NCBI GenBank assembly: GCA_024234935.1
Contig: JACKNI010000001.1
Location: forward strand, 930,001-994,000
Origin: Chromatiales bacterium
GTDB taxonomy: Bacteria; Pseudomonadota; Gammaproteobacteria; Steroidobacterales; GCA-2729495
Direction of reading: 5' to 3'
DNA: 64,000 bases
Every line of letters begins with the position of its first letter. Positions within the stretch are counted from its first letter, which is position 1. Under the pieces are notes generated by a model. The model saw only the letters and a list, made by a program, of their open reading frames with translations, was not told the origin of the DNA and ran no database searches. This document shows, one piece after another, positions 1-8,614 of the stretch. The position numbers and the translations under genes were made by a program.

Positions 1-1
1 C

Positions 2-1432
2 CCGGTCACCCCGGCAGCCGATGCTGTCAATGATGGCCCTGTCGTTACCGCACCGTCGACTCCCACCCTCATTCCAGTGGGTGCAAACGATATAGGCTTT
101 ACTGATCCGGTAACCGTCACGGTGAGCACGGCGCCGGCCCACGGGATAATCACTGCAATCAGCGATACCGGTGCCGCGGCCGCCCAGACGATCACTTACA
201 CAGCAAGTCCTGGCTATACGGGCCCCGACACCTTTGTCTACTCGATGACTGACGGCGCCAGCACCGACACGGCCACCGTGACCATCACCGTCCAGCCAGC
301 CCAGGCCAACGACGACATCATTTCCATCAGTAACGGCGCTGCAACCTCCATCAATGTGCTGGCCAATGACCAGGCCTTTGCCAACCCCGCAACCGTGACG
401 ATCACCGCCGGACCGAACCACGGCGTTGCGACCGTCAGCGGGTCCCCCGGCAACAAGTCTGCAATCCGCATCAACTACACGCCGACCACAGGCTACGCGG
501 GCCCGGACAGCATCACCTATGAGGTCGATGATGGCTTCAATTCCGATACGGCGACGGTGGCAATCACGGTGCTGGTCTACAAGGCCAACAACGACAACTT
601 CGTCGTGAGTCGCGACAACTGTTGCCAGTATTTGTACGTGGCCCGGAATGATGTGGGCTTTGGCAGCCAGGTCAGTGTCACGCTGATCCAGTCGCCCGAC
701 CACAACGGATCTGCATACGTCCAGAACAGTCCCGGCACGAAGAATGATGTCAATTTTTATTACTACCCGTATTCCTACAACTATCCGAATGACTATACGG
801 AAACTTTCCGGTATCAGATCAGCGACGGCGTCCATACGGATACCGCCACCGTGTCTGTTGAGGTGGTTCGCTACAAGGCCATAGACGACCAGGCCGTTAC
901 CGGCGTCGGGACACCGGTAACCATCGGTGTAACCACCAACGACATCGGATTTGCCTACTACAACAAGACGGTCGGCATCTATACCACTCCGCAGCATGGC
1001 AGTCTGAGCATCAACGGCAATGGCGGCAGTTCCCCGAGCATTACCTACTCACCCGCACCCGGCTTCATGGGCACTGATACCTTCGAGTACGCCATCGATG
1101 ACGGTGCACGGATAGACATCGCGACGGTCACTGTGGCTGTGATCATCGATCTCGACAACGACCTGGTGGATGATGCCGCGGATAACTGTCTCGGCGCCGC
1201 CAATAACAGTCAACGTGATACCGATGGCGACGGTTATGGCAACTGGTGCGATGCGGATCTGAACAACGACATGAAGGTCAACTTTGCCGACCTGGCGATC
1301 TTCCGCGCCCGCTTCGCCACCAGCAACGCTGATGCCGATCTCGATGGCAACGGCAACGTGAACTTTGCCGACCTCGCCCGGTTCAGGGCCCTGTTTGGCA
1401 AGCCGCCGGGGCCGTCAGCAACGGCGCCCTGA
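2..1432 (+). CDS. Secreted tandem Ig-like repeat protein with calcium-binding C terminus (5' partial)
   Basis: The frame is open from base 2, so the gene starts left of the window; the GTG at 77 lies inside a repeat and is unlikely to be the real start. The visible 476 residues hold several Ig/cadherin-like repeats of roughly 90-100 residues. Each starts near an N-D-D or N-D motif and ends with a PGY/F-x-G-x-D-(T/S)-(F/I)-x-Y segment followed by a DG...TATV strand. The C-terminal ~90 residues change character: an Asp/Asn-rich thrombospondin type-3-like stretch (DTDGDGYGNWCD), then two dockerin-like halves (NFADLAIFRARF and NFADLARFRALF) with DxNxD-type calcium loops. This architecture is typical of large surface or secreted adhesins. 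Domain types are inferred by eye. Confidence 0.8.
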   Translation, partial: PVTPAADAVNDGPVVTAPSTPTLIPVGANDIGFTDPVTVTVSTAPAHGIITAISDTGAAAAQTITYTASPGYTGPDTFVYSMTDGASTDTATVTITVQPAQANDDIISISNGAATSINVLANDQAFANPATVTITAGPNHGVATVSGSPGNKSAIRINYTPTTGYAGPDSITYEVDDGFNSDTATVAITVLVYKANNDNFVVSRDNCCQYLYVARNDVGFGSQVSVTLIQSPDHNGSAYVQNSPGTKNDVNFYYYPYSYNYPNDYTETFRYQISDGVHTDTATVSVEVVRYKAIDDQAVTGVGTPVTIGVTTNDIGFAYYNKTVGIYTTPQHGSLSINGNGGSSPSITYSPAPGFMGTDTFEYAIDDGARIDIATVTVAVIIDLDNDLVDDAADNCLGAANNSQRDTDGDGYGNWCDADLNNDMKVNFADLAIFRARFATSNADADLDGNGNVNFADLARFRALFGKPPGPSATAP

Positions 1433-1464
1433 AGCCTGGCAGCAAGGCTGGAAGCGGCGCGTGC

Positions 1465-1851
1465 TCAGCCGAGGGCGGACCAGATGGCGCCGCCGAGCCC
1501 GCCGAGGATCAGGATCATGATCGGCAGCACCGAGATACCAAACCCGGCACCGCGCTTCTTCGGGTCCGCGATGTAGAGGCGCAGGTAGACAAGGCGCCCC
1601 GCGATGAACACCAGCCCGAGTATCGCCGCGCCCGTGGCGCTGACGTAAGTACCGAACAGCAGCATCCCCGGCACGAAGCTCACGAGCTGCTCCATCGTGT
1701 TGTAGTGAACCCGGTAATAGCGCTCGAACACCGGGTGGCCGGTGATGGCCGGCGCATCCACCTGATATTTCACCCGGGCCCGCCCGACAAGCGCGCCGAA
1801 GACGAAAAACTGGATCAGTGCCAGCGCGATGACGACGTGAACGGCAACCAT
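1465..1851 (-). CDS. MAPEG family membrane protein
   Basis: A 128-residue protein with four hydrophobic segments (about residues 1-20, 58-78, 82-95 and 105-125). The stretch FERYYRVHYNTMEQL at about residues 42-57 matches the conserved motif of the MAPEG family (membrane-associated proteins in eicosanoid and glutathione metabolism), with the Arg, His, Asn and Glu expected there. Length is normal for bacterial members. Bacterial MAPEG proteins are often glutathione-dependent transferases or peroxidases, but the substrate cannot be told from sequence. It stands alone, convergent with the adhesin-like gene on its left. Confidence 0.85.
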   Translation of the reverse strand: MVAVHVVIALALIQFFVFGALVGRARVKYQVDAPAITGHPVFERYYRVHYNTMEQLVSFVPGMLLFGTYVSATGAAILGLVFIAGRLVYLRLYIADPKKRGAGFGISVLPIMILILGGLGGAIWSALG

Positions 1852-1973
1852 ACGCCCCTCCTCTTGGCCGAAAGACCGGCACCATTCTAGCTGGCCGGGG
1901 GTGGCTTCGCAGACAAGCGACAGGCAGTCGGCAGTTGTGAGTGGGCATCAAACAATTCCTCGACAAGGCGGGC

Positions 1974-2876
1974 CTATGCGGGTTGCCGCTCAGCACAGGC
2001 CTCTCGAACACGCCCACGAAGCCAGCGATGCGCCGGATCTCCATCCAGCCGCGGATGCCAGAGCAACGAAACCGCGAACTGCGGAACAGGCATTGGCAAC
2101 GCGAAACTGTGCATCCCGGCGAAAAGAACTCCGGTGTGCCGCTCGTGAACGGTGGCCACCAGATCCGAGGCTCTCGCCAAAGCCAACGCGGCCGAGTATC
2201 CGCCGACTGTCGTGGAAATCTCGCGTTTCAGCCCACGTTCTGCCAGGGCGTCGTCCACATGGCTCTTTTCATAGTCTCTACGGGAGACATGGACATGAGC
2301 TGCGGCGGCATATCTTGATGGGGTGATTTTGCCCTTGCTCAGCGGATGCCCTATCCGCACGACACCGACGTAGCGGTCTCGAAACAGCGCCTGCGCGCGC
2401 AGCTCCGGACCAATTGCTTTGTCAATTACTCCCGTTTCCAGATCAACGGATCCATCGCGCAGCGGCCCACTGGTCTTGTCCAGTTTATGCAGGAAGTGCA
2501 ATCGAACACCGGGTGCTTCTCGTGAGACGAGAACCAGAAGTCTCGCTCCGAAGTTTTCCACAAAGCCCTCACTGGCGCGAAACGTGAACGTTCGATCAAG
2601 GTGCTCGAGATCGAGTCTGTTAGCGGGACGCAATGCCGCTTCGGCGGCATGGACAAGTTGGCTGACCGAATCGCGGAGCTCCATCGCCCGGGGCGATGCG
2701 ACCATGCCACGCCCTGCCCTGACCAGGAGCGGATCACCCGTTGCCTCCCGAAGCCGCGCGAGTGATCGGCTCATCGCCGAGGGGCTGAGCCGCAACCGCC
2801 GGGCAGCGCGGGCAACACTGCCCTCTGCGAGCAGCGCATCGAGCGTGAACAACAGATTCAGGTCCGGTCTGGCCAT
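1974..2876 (-). CDS. LysR family transcriptional regulator
   Basis: A 300-residue regulator when started at the ATG ending at 2876; the frame stays open further upstream, but homology to the LysR helix-turn-helix starts at MARPDLNLLFTLDALL. The HTH covers residues ~5-62 (SVARAARRLRLSPSAMSRSLARLRE), followed by a LysR-type effector domain. It is divergent from the cupin/MFS operon starting at 3025, the classic arrangement for a LysR protein controlling its neighbour, so those genes are the likely target. The effector is unknown. A dyad at 2916-2932 lies in the shared promoter region. Confidence 0.9.
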   Translation of the reverse strand: MARPDLNLLFTLDALLAEGSVARAARRLRLSPSAMSRSLARLREATGDPLLVRAGRGMVASPRAMELRDSVSQLVHAAEAALRPANRLDLEHLDRTFTFRASEGFVENFGARLLVLVSREAPGVRLHFLHKLDKTSGPLRDGSVDLETGVIDKAIGPELRAQALFRDRYVGVVRIGHPLSKGKITPSRYAAAAHVHVSRRDYEKSHVDDALAERGLKREISTTVGGYSAALALARASDLVATVHERHTGVLFAGMHSFALPMPVPQFAVSLLWHPRLDGDPAHRWLRGRVREACAERQPA

Positions 2877-2915
2877 GGCGTCTCCTCGACGCCCAGGCTC
2901 ATATATGGCGTCATA

Positions 2916-2932
2916 TGCACTTATCGAGTGCA
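2916..2932. promoter_or_regulatory. Inverted repeat in the LysR/cupin intergenic region
   Basis: The sequence TGCACTTATCGAGTGCA has perfect 6-base arms around a 5-base centre. It lies 40 bases upstream of the LysR start and 92 upstream of the cupin start. Position and symmetry suit a LysR operator, although the spacing is not a strict T-N11-A box. Function is inferred. Confidence 0.4.
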
Positions 2933-3024
2933 AATGATGCGCCTTCCGCCATGCCATCTCAATCACTACCTTAGCCGCCAGAAGCCTGAACTGATCGCGT
3001 CCAGGCAGAACGGGAGAAGAGGAC

Positions 3025-3570
3025 ATGGTTGGCAACACTCTTGAAACGTCGATTGAAGGAATCAGGGCGGCGTGGGGACCACTTTGCACTGAAGTGGTCG
3101 CTACCTGTCAGCGACACCTGGAGGATGCCCTCAAAGCGCCCGTCACAGAAGACTGGTTGTCGGCGCTGTACAGGGAAGCGCCGGCCAACAAGGAACTGTA
3201 CCGGGACCCGCAACACGGGTTTGTGCTGCTGGCGCACTCGGAATATCCAGGGCTGTATCGACCGCCGCACGACCACGGCAGGGGGTGGGTCATCTATGCG
3301 ATCCAGCAGGGTGAAATCGAGATGGGAACCTATGCCCGGGTCGAGAACGAAGATGGCAGCGCGAAGCTCGTCAAGAGAAACTCGACGGTGGTACGCCCCG
3401 GCCAGGTGCAAGTCTATCTGCCCGGAGATATCCATGACACCCGGTGCCTGACAGGGCCTGCGCTCCTGTTCCGCTTTACCGAGCGAGACTTGAAGAAGGA
3501 GGACGAAGAGGAACACCGGGTGACGAGGTATGTGGAGCGCGACGGCGTCTGGACCTCAGGTGCGTCATGA
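3025..3570 (+). CDS. Cupin-fold protein, cysteine dioxygenase-like
   Basis: A 181-residue protein with a central cupin barrel. The motif PPHDHGRGWVIYAIQQGEIEMG at about residues 83-104 gives the two metal-binding His residues and the Glu expected of cupin motif 1. YLPGDIHDTRC at about 131-141 supplies the third His of motif 2. This pattern resembles cysteine dioxygenase and 3-mercaptopropionate dioxygenase-like proteins, but the substrate cannot be assigned. It is the first gene of an operon: its stop overlaps the start of the MFS gene in an ATGA. The divergent LysR gene is probably its regulator. Confidence 0.75.
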   Translation: MVGNTLETSIEGIRAAWGPLCTEVVATCQRHLEDALKAPVTEDWLSALYREAPANKELYRDPQHGFVLLAHSEYPGLYRPPHDHGRGWVIYAIQQGEIEMGTYARVENEDGSAKLVKRNSTVVRPGQVQVYLPGDIHDTRCLTGPALLFRFTERDLKKEDEEEHRVTRYVERDGVWTSGAS

Positions 3571-4946
3571 GCTCGCAATTCAATGATGCAGGGCCAGGTT
3601 TGCGGGGACGGCGCCGGACGGCCGCAATCGCTTCTGTACTGGCAGCCATGGTGCTTGTTGTGCTCGACGCCGCCATTGCCAACGTGGCACTGCCCACGAT
3701 CGCGCGATCGCTGCAAGTGACGCCAGCGATGTCGATCTGGATCATCACCGCCTACCAGTCGGCACTGGTGGTGGCGTTGCTACCCAGTGCCGCGCTCGGT
3801 GAAAGCTTCGGCTTCCGCAAGGTTTTCACGGTCGGCGTTACTTTGTTTGTCGGCGCATCCGTGCTGTGTGCGCTGTCACCGTCCCTCCCATGGCTCGTCG
3901 CCGCCCGCTTCCTCCAGGGGCTCGGGGGAGCGGCTGTCATGGCGCTCGGCGTTGCGCTGCTGCGCACTGTGGTCCCACATGCACGTCTCGGCGCCGCCAT
4001 CGGCTGGAACGCCCTTGCCGTCGCGCTGTCATCTGCGGCCGGTCCGTCCATTGGTGCAGCGATTTTGTCGTGGGCGAGCTGGCCGTGGCTGTTCGCCTTT
4101 AACCTGCCCTTGGGCGTTCTGGTGCTGCTCGCGAGCCGCGCTCTGCCGCACATCAGTGGCACTGCGCGCCGGCTGGACTTGCTCAGTGTGGCGATGAATG
4201 CAGGTGCCTTTGCATCTTTTGTCATTGGCGCAGAGATACTACCCGGACGACCGGCGCCGGCTGCCGCACTGATCGCCGCGGCGATCATCATACTGATGGC
4301 GTTGGTCCGACGGGAGAGACCCAAGGAAGCGCCGCTGATCCCGCTCGACCTGCTCAGCGCCGACTCGTTCCGCATTTCAGTGACTGCATCGGTACTGTGC
4401 TTTACGGGAGTGGCCGCTGGCCTGGTGGCGTTGCCCTTCTACCTGCAGCACGGACTCGGACAGAGCGTCTGGATGACAGGGCTCTACATGACGCCATGGC
4501 CGCTAACGGTGGCCGTCGCAGCTCCGCTTGCAGGTCGACTCGCGAGTCATGTGTCAACGGCATGGCTCTGCGCAGCGGGCGGTATTTGCCTCGCCTTCGG
4601 GCTTGCGGTTGCCGCGATTTGGCCGTTAAAGGAAAGCCTGCTGCCGCTCGCACTTCTCACAAGTTTGTGCGGCCTTGGATTCGGCCTGTTTCAAGTACCG
4701 AACAACCAGAACATGTTTCTCGCAGCGCCGCGCGAGCGAAGTGGTGCGGCGGGAGGCATGCAGGGTACCGCGCGGCTGACGGGCCAAACGGCGGGCGCAA
4801 TCACCATGACCCTGCTCTTTACCCTGGCATCTGTCGACACAGCGCCCCGGATCGGACTCGGCATCGCTGCGGTGCTGGCATTGGCTGGGGGCCTAGTGAG
4901 CGTGCTCCGCGTGAGACTGACAGCTACCGACCCACATGAAACATAA
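3567..4946 (+). CDS. MFS drug:H+ antiporter-like transporter (DHA2/EmrB type)
   Basis: A 459-residue multi-spanning membrane protein. I chose the ATG at 3567 because it overlaps the cupin stop (ATGA) and begins just before the first membrane segment; a longer frame from 3444 would start inside the cupin. The first helix carries LDAAIANVALPTIA, the typical start of DHA2 exporters (LD-xx-IVNVALP), and GESFGFRKVF replaces the usual G-RxGRR loop. Translationally coupled to the cupin, so it probably exports a compound related to that enzyme. It is convergent with the glutathione transferase gene, 16 bases away. Confidence 0.88.
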   Translation: MSSQFNDAGPGLRGRRRTAAIASVLAAMVLVVLDAAIANVALPTIARSLQVTPAMSIWIITAYQSALVVALLPSAALGESFGFRKVFTVGVTLFVGASVLCALSPSLPWLVAARFLQGLGGAAVMALGVALLRTVVPHARLGAAIGWNALAVALSSAAGPSIGAAILSWASWPWLFAFNLPLGVLVLLASRALPHISGTARRLDLLSVAMNAGAFASFVIGAEILPGRPAPAAALIAAAIIILMALVRRERPKEAPLIPLDLLSADSFRISVTASVLCFTGVAAGLVALPFYLQHGLGQSVWMTGLYMTPWPLTVAVAAPLAGRLASHVSTAWLCAAGGICLAFGLAVAAIWPLKESLLPLALLTSLCGLGFGLFQVPNNQNMFLAAPRERSGAAGGMQGTARLTGQTAGAITMTLLFTLASVDTAPRIGLGIAAVLALAGGLVSVLRVRLTATDPHET

Positions 4947-4962
4947 CTGCTGCCCAAGCTGC

Positions 4963-5814
4963 TTACGTCGCGCGGTCGAAGTCGCTGGCCGCGTGCCGCT
5001 CGCGGAGCTGCTTGCCCCCGTCACCCGACACACGGTTGACGCGCCGTCCGCGCTGCACGGCTTCGCGCCCGGCGATGCCGGCCGTCCAGCGCAAGACATG
5101 GGGATAGGACTGCACGTCGAGGAACTCGGCTGCGCCGTATACCTCGTTGCTGACCAGGCCGCCGTACCACGGCCAGCAGGCGATGTCGGCGATGCTGTAG
5201 TCGTCGCCGGCCAGGTAAGTGTGCCGGGCGAGACGCTGGTCGAGCACGTCGAGCTGCCGCTTGACCTCCATCGCGTAGCGGTTGATGGCGTACTCGATCT
5301 TGATATCTGCATACTTGTAGAAATGCCCAAAGCCGCCACCCACGAAGGGCCCGGCACCCGTCTGCCAGAAGAGCCACGACAGGGCCTCCGTCCGGGCTGC
5401 ATGGTCCTGTGGCAGCAACGCGCCAAACTTGTCGGCCAGGTACAGCAGGATGGCGCCGGACTCGAAGACGCGCACCGGTTCGGGCCCGCTCCGGTCCAGC
5501 AACGCAGGGATCTTGGAGTTCGGGTTTAGTGCGACAAAGCCGCTGCCGAACTGCTCCCCTTTGCCGATATCGATCGTATACGCGTCGTACTCGGCCCCCG
5601 CGTGCCCCAGCGCGAGCAGTTCCTCGAGCATGATGGTCACCTTCATGCCGTTCGGTGTCGCGAGTGAGTAGAGCTGCAAAGGGTGCTTGCCGACCGGCAG
5701 CTCTGCCTCGAAGCGCGCGCCCGCCGTGGGACGGTTGATGTTGGCGAACGCACCGCCGTTACCGGGCTTCCATGTCCACACTGCCGGTGGCGAATAGGAT
5801 GGTGAATCACTCAT
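4963..5814 (-). CDS. yghU: YghU-type glutathione S-transferase / disulfide-bond oxidoreductase (copy 1)
   Basis: A 283-residue protein with an N-terminal extension typical of YghU (WTWKPGNGGAFANINRPTAGARFE), then a thioredoxin-fold domain (HPLQLYSLATPNGMKVTIMLEEL, LNPNSKIPALLD, VFESGAILLYLADKF) and a C-terminal all-helical GST domain. YghU/YfcG proteins bind two glutathiones and reduce disulfides. The gene lies outside the inferred island. A nearly identical second copy lies inside the island at 34811-35683 on the same strand, differing mainly in the last ~25 residues. Confidence 0.9.
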   Translation of the reverse strand: MSDSPSYSPPAVWTWKPGNGGAFANINRPTAGARFEAELPVGKHPLQLYSLATPNGMKVTIMLEELLALGHAGAEYDAYTIDIGKGEQFGSGFVALNPNSKIPALLDRSGPEPVRVFESGAILLYLADKFGALLPQDHAARTEALSWLFWQTGAGPFVGGGFGHFYKYADIKIEYAINRYAMEVKRQLDVLDQRLARHTYLAGDDYSIADIACWPWYGGLVSNEVYGAAEFLDVQSYPHVLRWTAGIAGREAVQRGRRVNRVSGDGGKQLRERHAASDFDRAT

Positions 5815-5895
5815 GCTTGCTCTCCTGCCTCCGTACCGCTCCGCAATCTTCGCCAGCTCTCATCGTGATACGAAATGTGGTCGCGCCACCACTAC

Positions 5896-7305
5896 TCAAG
5901 AGGGCAAGGGCTTCGCCTCGTCCGTCTGTCCGGCAGCTCTCGCCGACAGCGTGAGCCCCAGCGCAAGCATGATTCCCGCGACGACGGTCATGCCGAGGAA
6001 TGCCGCCTGGTAGCCCACGACACCACTGCCGGCCGATGCCGCAATACTGCCGACCAGGGCGGCGCCGACCAGCCGGCCCATCGAGGTGAAGTTGCTGAGC
6101 AGACCCTGGGCTGTGCCACGCTCATTGGGCAGGCTGTTGTCGATTATCACCATGCGCAGTGGCGCGCCCTGCACGCCACCAAGGCCGGTACTGCCGAGCA
6201 CGCTGGCGAGGATAAAGCTCGCGACGCTGATGTGCGCCAGCCCGAAGATGAGCAGGCTGCAGACGACCATCAACACGCTCACGGTGACGATAGTCCGCGT
6301 GCTGATGCGGTTTATCAGGCGGCCGGCAACCGCCGAGGCAATGATTGCGCCGAGGACGCCCGGCAGGAGCATCCACGACGCCGTGCTCGGTGTCACCCCG
6401 ATGGCCGCGATGGCAAGCGCCGGATAGAACGCGCCACCGGACTGGACGGCGCCGATGCACGTACCTATCAGCGAAGCGGTTGCGACAGGCCGCGAGCGCA
6501 GCAGGCCGGGACGGACGATCGGGTCAGCGGCGCGATTCTCGATGCGCCAGAACACCGGCACCAGCACCACAAGCACACCGGCTGCCAGGGCGCTCCGGCC
6601 TGAAAGCAGGCTGCGCAGCAGTTCGCGGGTGTCCAGGCTGCTGACGAACAGCACGAGCGCGGCAAGCGCCACTGACAAGGTGGCAATGCCACCGATATCG
6701 AGCGGCTTTCTGGCGCTGCCAGCAGCGGCCGGCAGCACGCGGTACGCACCAGCCATGAGGACTGCGGCGATCGGCAGATTGACGAGGAAGAGCCATTGCC
6801 AGCCATAGGGCAGCAGCAGTCCGCCCATGATGGGTCCCACCAGGAATGCGAGTCCGAAGACCGTGCCGAGGATGCCGAGGGCCGGGCCGCGCTCCCGGGA
6901 CGGCAGCGTATTGCCGATGACCGCCGCAGCTATGGGAAAGATACCGCCGCCACCGAAGCCCTGCAGCGATCGGCCGAGGTACAGCACCCAGGGGTCAGGC
7001 GCGATCACCAGCAGCAGCGACCCGCCGGCGAAAAAACCGATGCTGACCAGGTAGGCCAGGCGTGGACCCACGCGGTCGGCAAACTTCGCCAGCATCGGCG
7101 TGCCAATCATCTGGCACAGCACGTAGGCGTTGAACAGTACCGCCAGCTGACGGCTGGTCATGCCGAAGTCCGCCTGGATGGCCGGCAGGGCCGGGCCCAC
7201 GATGGCGAGATCGAGCGCGCCCATCAGCACGCCAGTAAACAACAAGGGCAGCAGGGTTCTGGATTTTTGCGGATTCAAGATGGGTCCCCGGACGACGTCA
7301 TGCAT
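5896..7305 (-). CDS. MFS drug:H+ antiporter-like transporter (DHA2 type)
   Basis: A 469-residue membrane transporter with MGALDLAIVGPALPAIQADFG in the first helix, KFADRVGPRLAY in the loop 2-3 position, and LGRSLQGFGGGGIFP in helix 4 (the family's R...QG.G.G signature). It is not closely related to the MFS protein at 3567, nor to the OFA-type pair at 10011 and 44627. The start at 7305 gives a 15-residue soluble N terminus. It stands 81 bases upstream of the GST gene on the same strand and may be co-transcribed with it. The export substrate is unknown. Confidence 0.87.
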   Translation of the reverse strand: MHDVVRGPILNPQKSRTLLPLLFTGVLMGALDLAIVGPALPAIQADFGMTSRQLAVLFNAYVLCQMIGTPMLAKFADRVGPRLAYLVSIGFFAGGSLLLVIAPDPWVLYLGRSLQGFGGGGIFPIAAAVIGNTLPSRERGPALGILGTVFGLAFLVGPIMGGLLLPYGWQWLFLVNLPIAAVLMAGAYRVLPAAAGSARKPLDIGGIATLSVALAALVLFVSSLDTRELLRSLLSGRSALAAGVLVVLVPVFWRIENRAADPIVRPGLLRSRPVATASLIGTCIGAVQSGGAFYPALAIAAIGVTPSTASWMLLPGVLGAIIASAVAGRLINRISTRTIVTVSVLMVVCSLLIFGLAHISVASFILASVLGSTGLGGVQGAPLRMVIIDNSLPNERGTAQGLLSNFTSMGRLVGAALVGSIAASAGSGVVGYQAAFLGMTVVAGIMLALGLTLSARAAGQTDEAKPLPS

Positions 7306-7652
7306 GTCATTCGACAGTCAACCGCCGGCGGATTCCGACTGAAGATCATCAGATCCAGCCGCAGCGGCCACTGGCAGCATACCGGCGGCGAAGCGGGCCT
7401 TTATCAGCGACTCAGGATTGAATTCCGCTGAGTGCCGACAGACACGAAAGGCCCCTGGTCATTCCCACTCGATCATCAACGGCATGGGCAAGCCGTTGTC
7501 TGGTCTAGAGCTTCGTTCTGCGAGTTGCATTTTTACCGTCAGATATACCGTCAATCTCACCTGATGCCCTGCAACAGCTTTCAGCATCTATCGACATCTA
7601 TTGAGGAGCATCGGCACCTTGATACGAGTCCGCTTTCGAGATGTATCGAGAT
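7306..7652. other. Left island border region, no gene
   Basis: I see no credible gene here. The stretch holds the attachment-like sequence at 7446-7474. To its right are two ACCGTCA repeats (about 7535-7552) and copies of an ATCTATCG-like motif (about 7588-7600 and 7651-7658). Similar motifs lie beside guaA at about 61785-61890, so these may be integrase arm-binding sites. This is inference from repeated words. Confidence 0.45.
7446..7474 (-). other. Attachment-site-like repeat of the guaA 3' end (left border)
   Basis: The words GAAAGGCCCC and TCATTCCCACTCGATC, three bases apart, recur in the same order, spacing and strand at 61895-61923, where the second encodes the last codons of guaA (minus strand, I-E-W-E-stop). 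Twenty-six of 29 positions match. There is no guaA gene here, so this looks like the duplicated end of guaA left by site-specific integration. Confidence 0.6.
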
Positions 7653-8087
7653 CTATCGGCTCTGGTGGTAGCTCACACGCTGCATAAACTGCGCTGGCGT
7701 GAGGATGGGAATGCCTTCATGAGCGACCAACTCCAGCAGGTCGCGGTCACCGCTGATGATCGCGTCGGCCCGCCCGATCACTGCGAGCGCGAGAAACTTG
7801 TCGTCATCCGGATCACGGGAGATGCCCGTCGCTGTTCCGGCATCCTCGAGCCAAAGCGCCAATTCCACCAGTTCGGACAGGAACAGGTTCCACGCCTCAG
7901 GTTCGCGGTACCGATCAAACTTGGGTCGATCCAGACGTGACACCAGCTCAGTAAACGTCGCCTCCGACATCAGTATGTCGATGTCGTTGTCCAGCACAGC
8001 ATCCACGAGCTGACGCGCTGTTCCGGAGGGTGAGATCAGCGCTGCAATCCAGACGTTGCTGTCGATGACCAGCCTTTCAGCTTTCAT
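7653..8087 (-). CDS. PIN-domain toxin of a type II toxin-antitoxin system
   Basis: A 144-residue PIN-domain protein (COG1569-like, putative ribonuclease toxin). The acidic metal-binding residues are visible: Asp in VIDSNVWIAAL near the N terminus, Glu in ATFTELVSRL, the DPDDDKFLALAV cluster and ISGDRDLLEL. Length is normal for this family. It follows the Phd-like antitoxin gene with an 11-base overlap, so the two are translationally coupled. It sits just inside the left island border, where such modules commonly help retain mobile DNA. Confidence 0.88.
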   Translation of the reverse strand: MKAERLVIDSNVWIAALISPSGTARQLVDAVLDNDIDILMSEATFTELVSRLDRPKFDRYREPEAWNLFLSELVELALWLEDAGTATGISRDPDDDKFLALAVIGRADAIISGDRDLLELVAHEGIPILTPAQFMQRVSYHQSR

Positions 8088-8328
8088 CCGCGAGCAGCTT
8101 GTCCAGCACGTCCTCGGTCATGCCCTGAGCCGCCGCGTGTTCGCCAGCGCGTTGCATGGCCTGGCGCAGTCGTTTGCGCGCCATGTGCTGCCGACGGGCG
8201 TAGCTCTCTGCGGAAATCACCACCACCGAGGGGCGGCCGTTGCGCGTAATGCTGACGGGTTGACGCTGGGCGGCCTCCAGCACTTCGCCGAACCGGTTTT
8301 TGGCTTCCAGGGCGGTAACGCTTTTCAT
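8077..8328 (-). CDS. Phd/YefM-type antitoxin
   Basis: An 83-residue protein starting at the ATG ending at 8328. MKSVTALEAKNRFGEVLEAAQRQPVSITRNGRPSVVVISAESY is the classic Phd/YefM N-terminal DNA-binding fold; the C-terminal ~40 residues, rich in Arg, Ala and Glu, would wrap the toxin. A longer in-frame start upstream is not supported by homology. The gene overlaps the PIN toxin gene by 11 bases. Phd proteins bind operator palindromes at their own promoter; one candidate lies 10 bases upstream. Confidence 0.88.
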   Translation of the reverse strand: MKSVTALEAKNRFGEVLEAAQRQPVSITRNGRPSVVVISAESYARRQHMARKRLRQAMQRAGEHAAAQGMTEDVLDKLLADES

Positions 8329-8337
8329 CACAGCTAG

Positions 8338-8347
8338 AATAGCTATT
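8338..8347. promoter_or_regulatory. Candidate autoregulatory operator of the toxin-antitoxin operon
   Basis: AATAGCTATT is a perfect 10-base palindrome 10 bases upstream of the antitoxin ATG, flanked by a further AGCT. Its AT-rich symmetry and position fit a Phd/YefM operator. Function is inferred. Confidence 0.45.
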
Positions 8348-8614
8348 ATGGACGGAACAAACAAGGACGATCGCCCGCGTACCCCCCCCCGACGGCCCCG
8401 AGCCGAATGTCGCTGGCGGCAAGGCAAATCTAAGCACGCTCCAAGCTCAGCCAAGGCGTGGAGCAGGGCATTATGTCCAACCGGCGCATAGCGCCTGGCC
8501 GCGCGGGTTGCGCTTGCGAGCGGCGTGACAGCCGCGTCAGGCTGTGCGGACACCATGCTCGATCATTGCAAAGCAAGGACGCGACGGACTTCCCGTGCTT
8601 GTCCCATTCAATGC

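Noticed and set aside
1415..2044. 209-codon minus-strand frame over the MAPEG gene
   Set aside because: Different frame from the MAPEG protein, Arg/Pro-rich, no homology; the MAPEG frame is clear.
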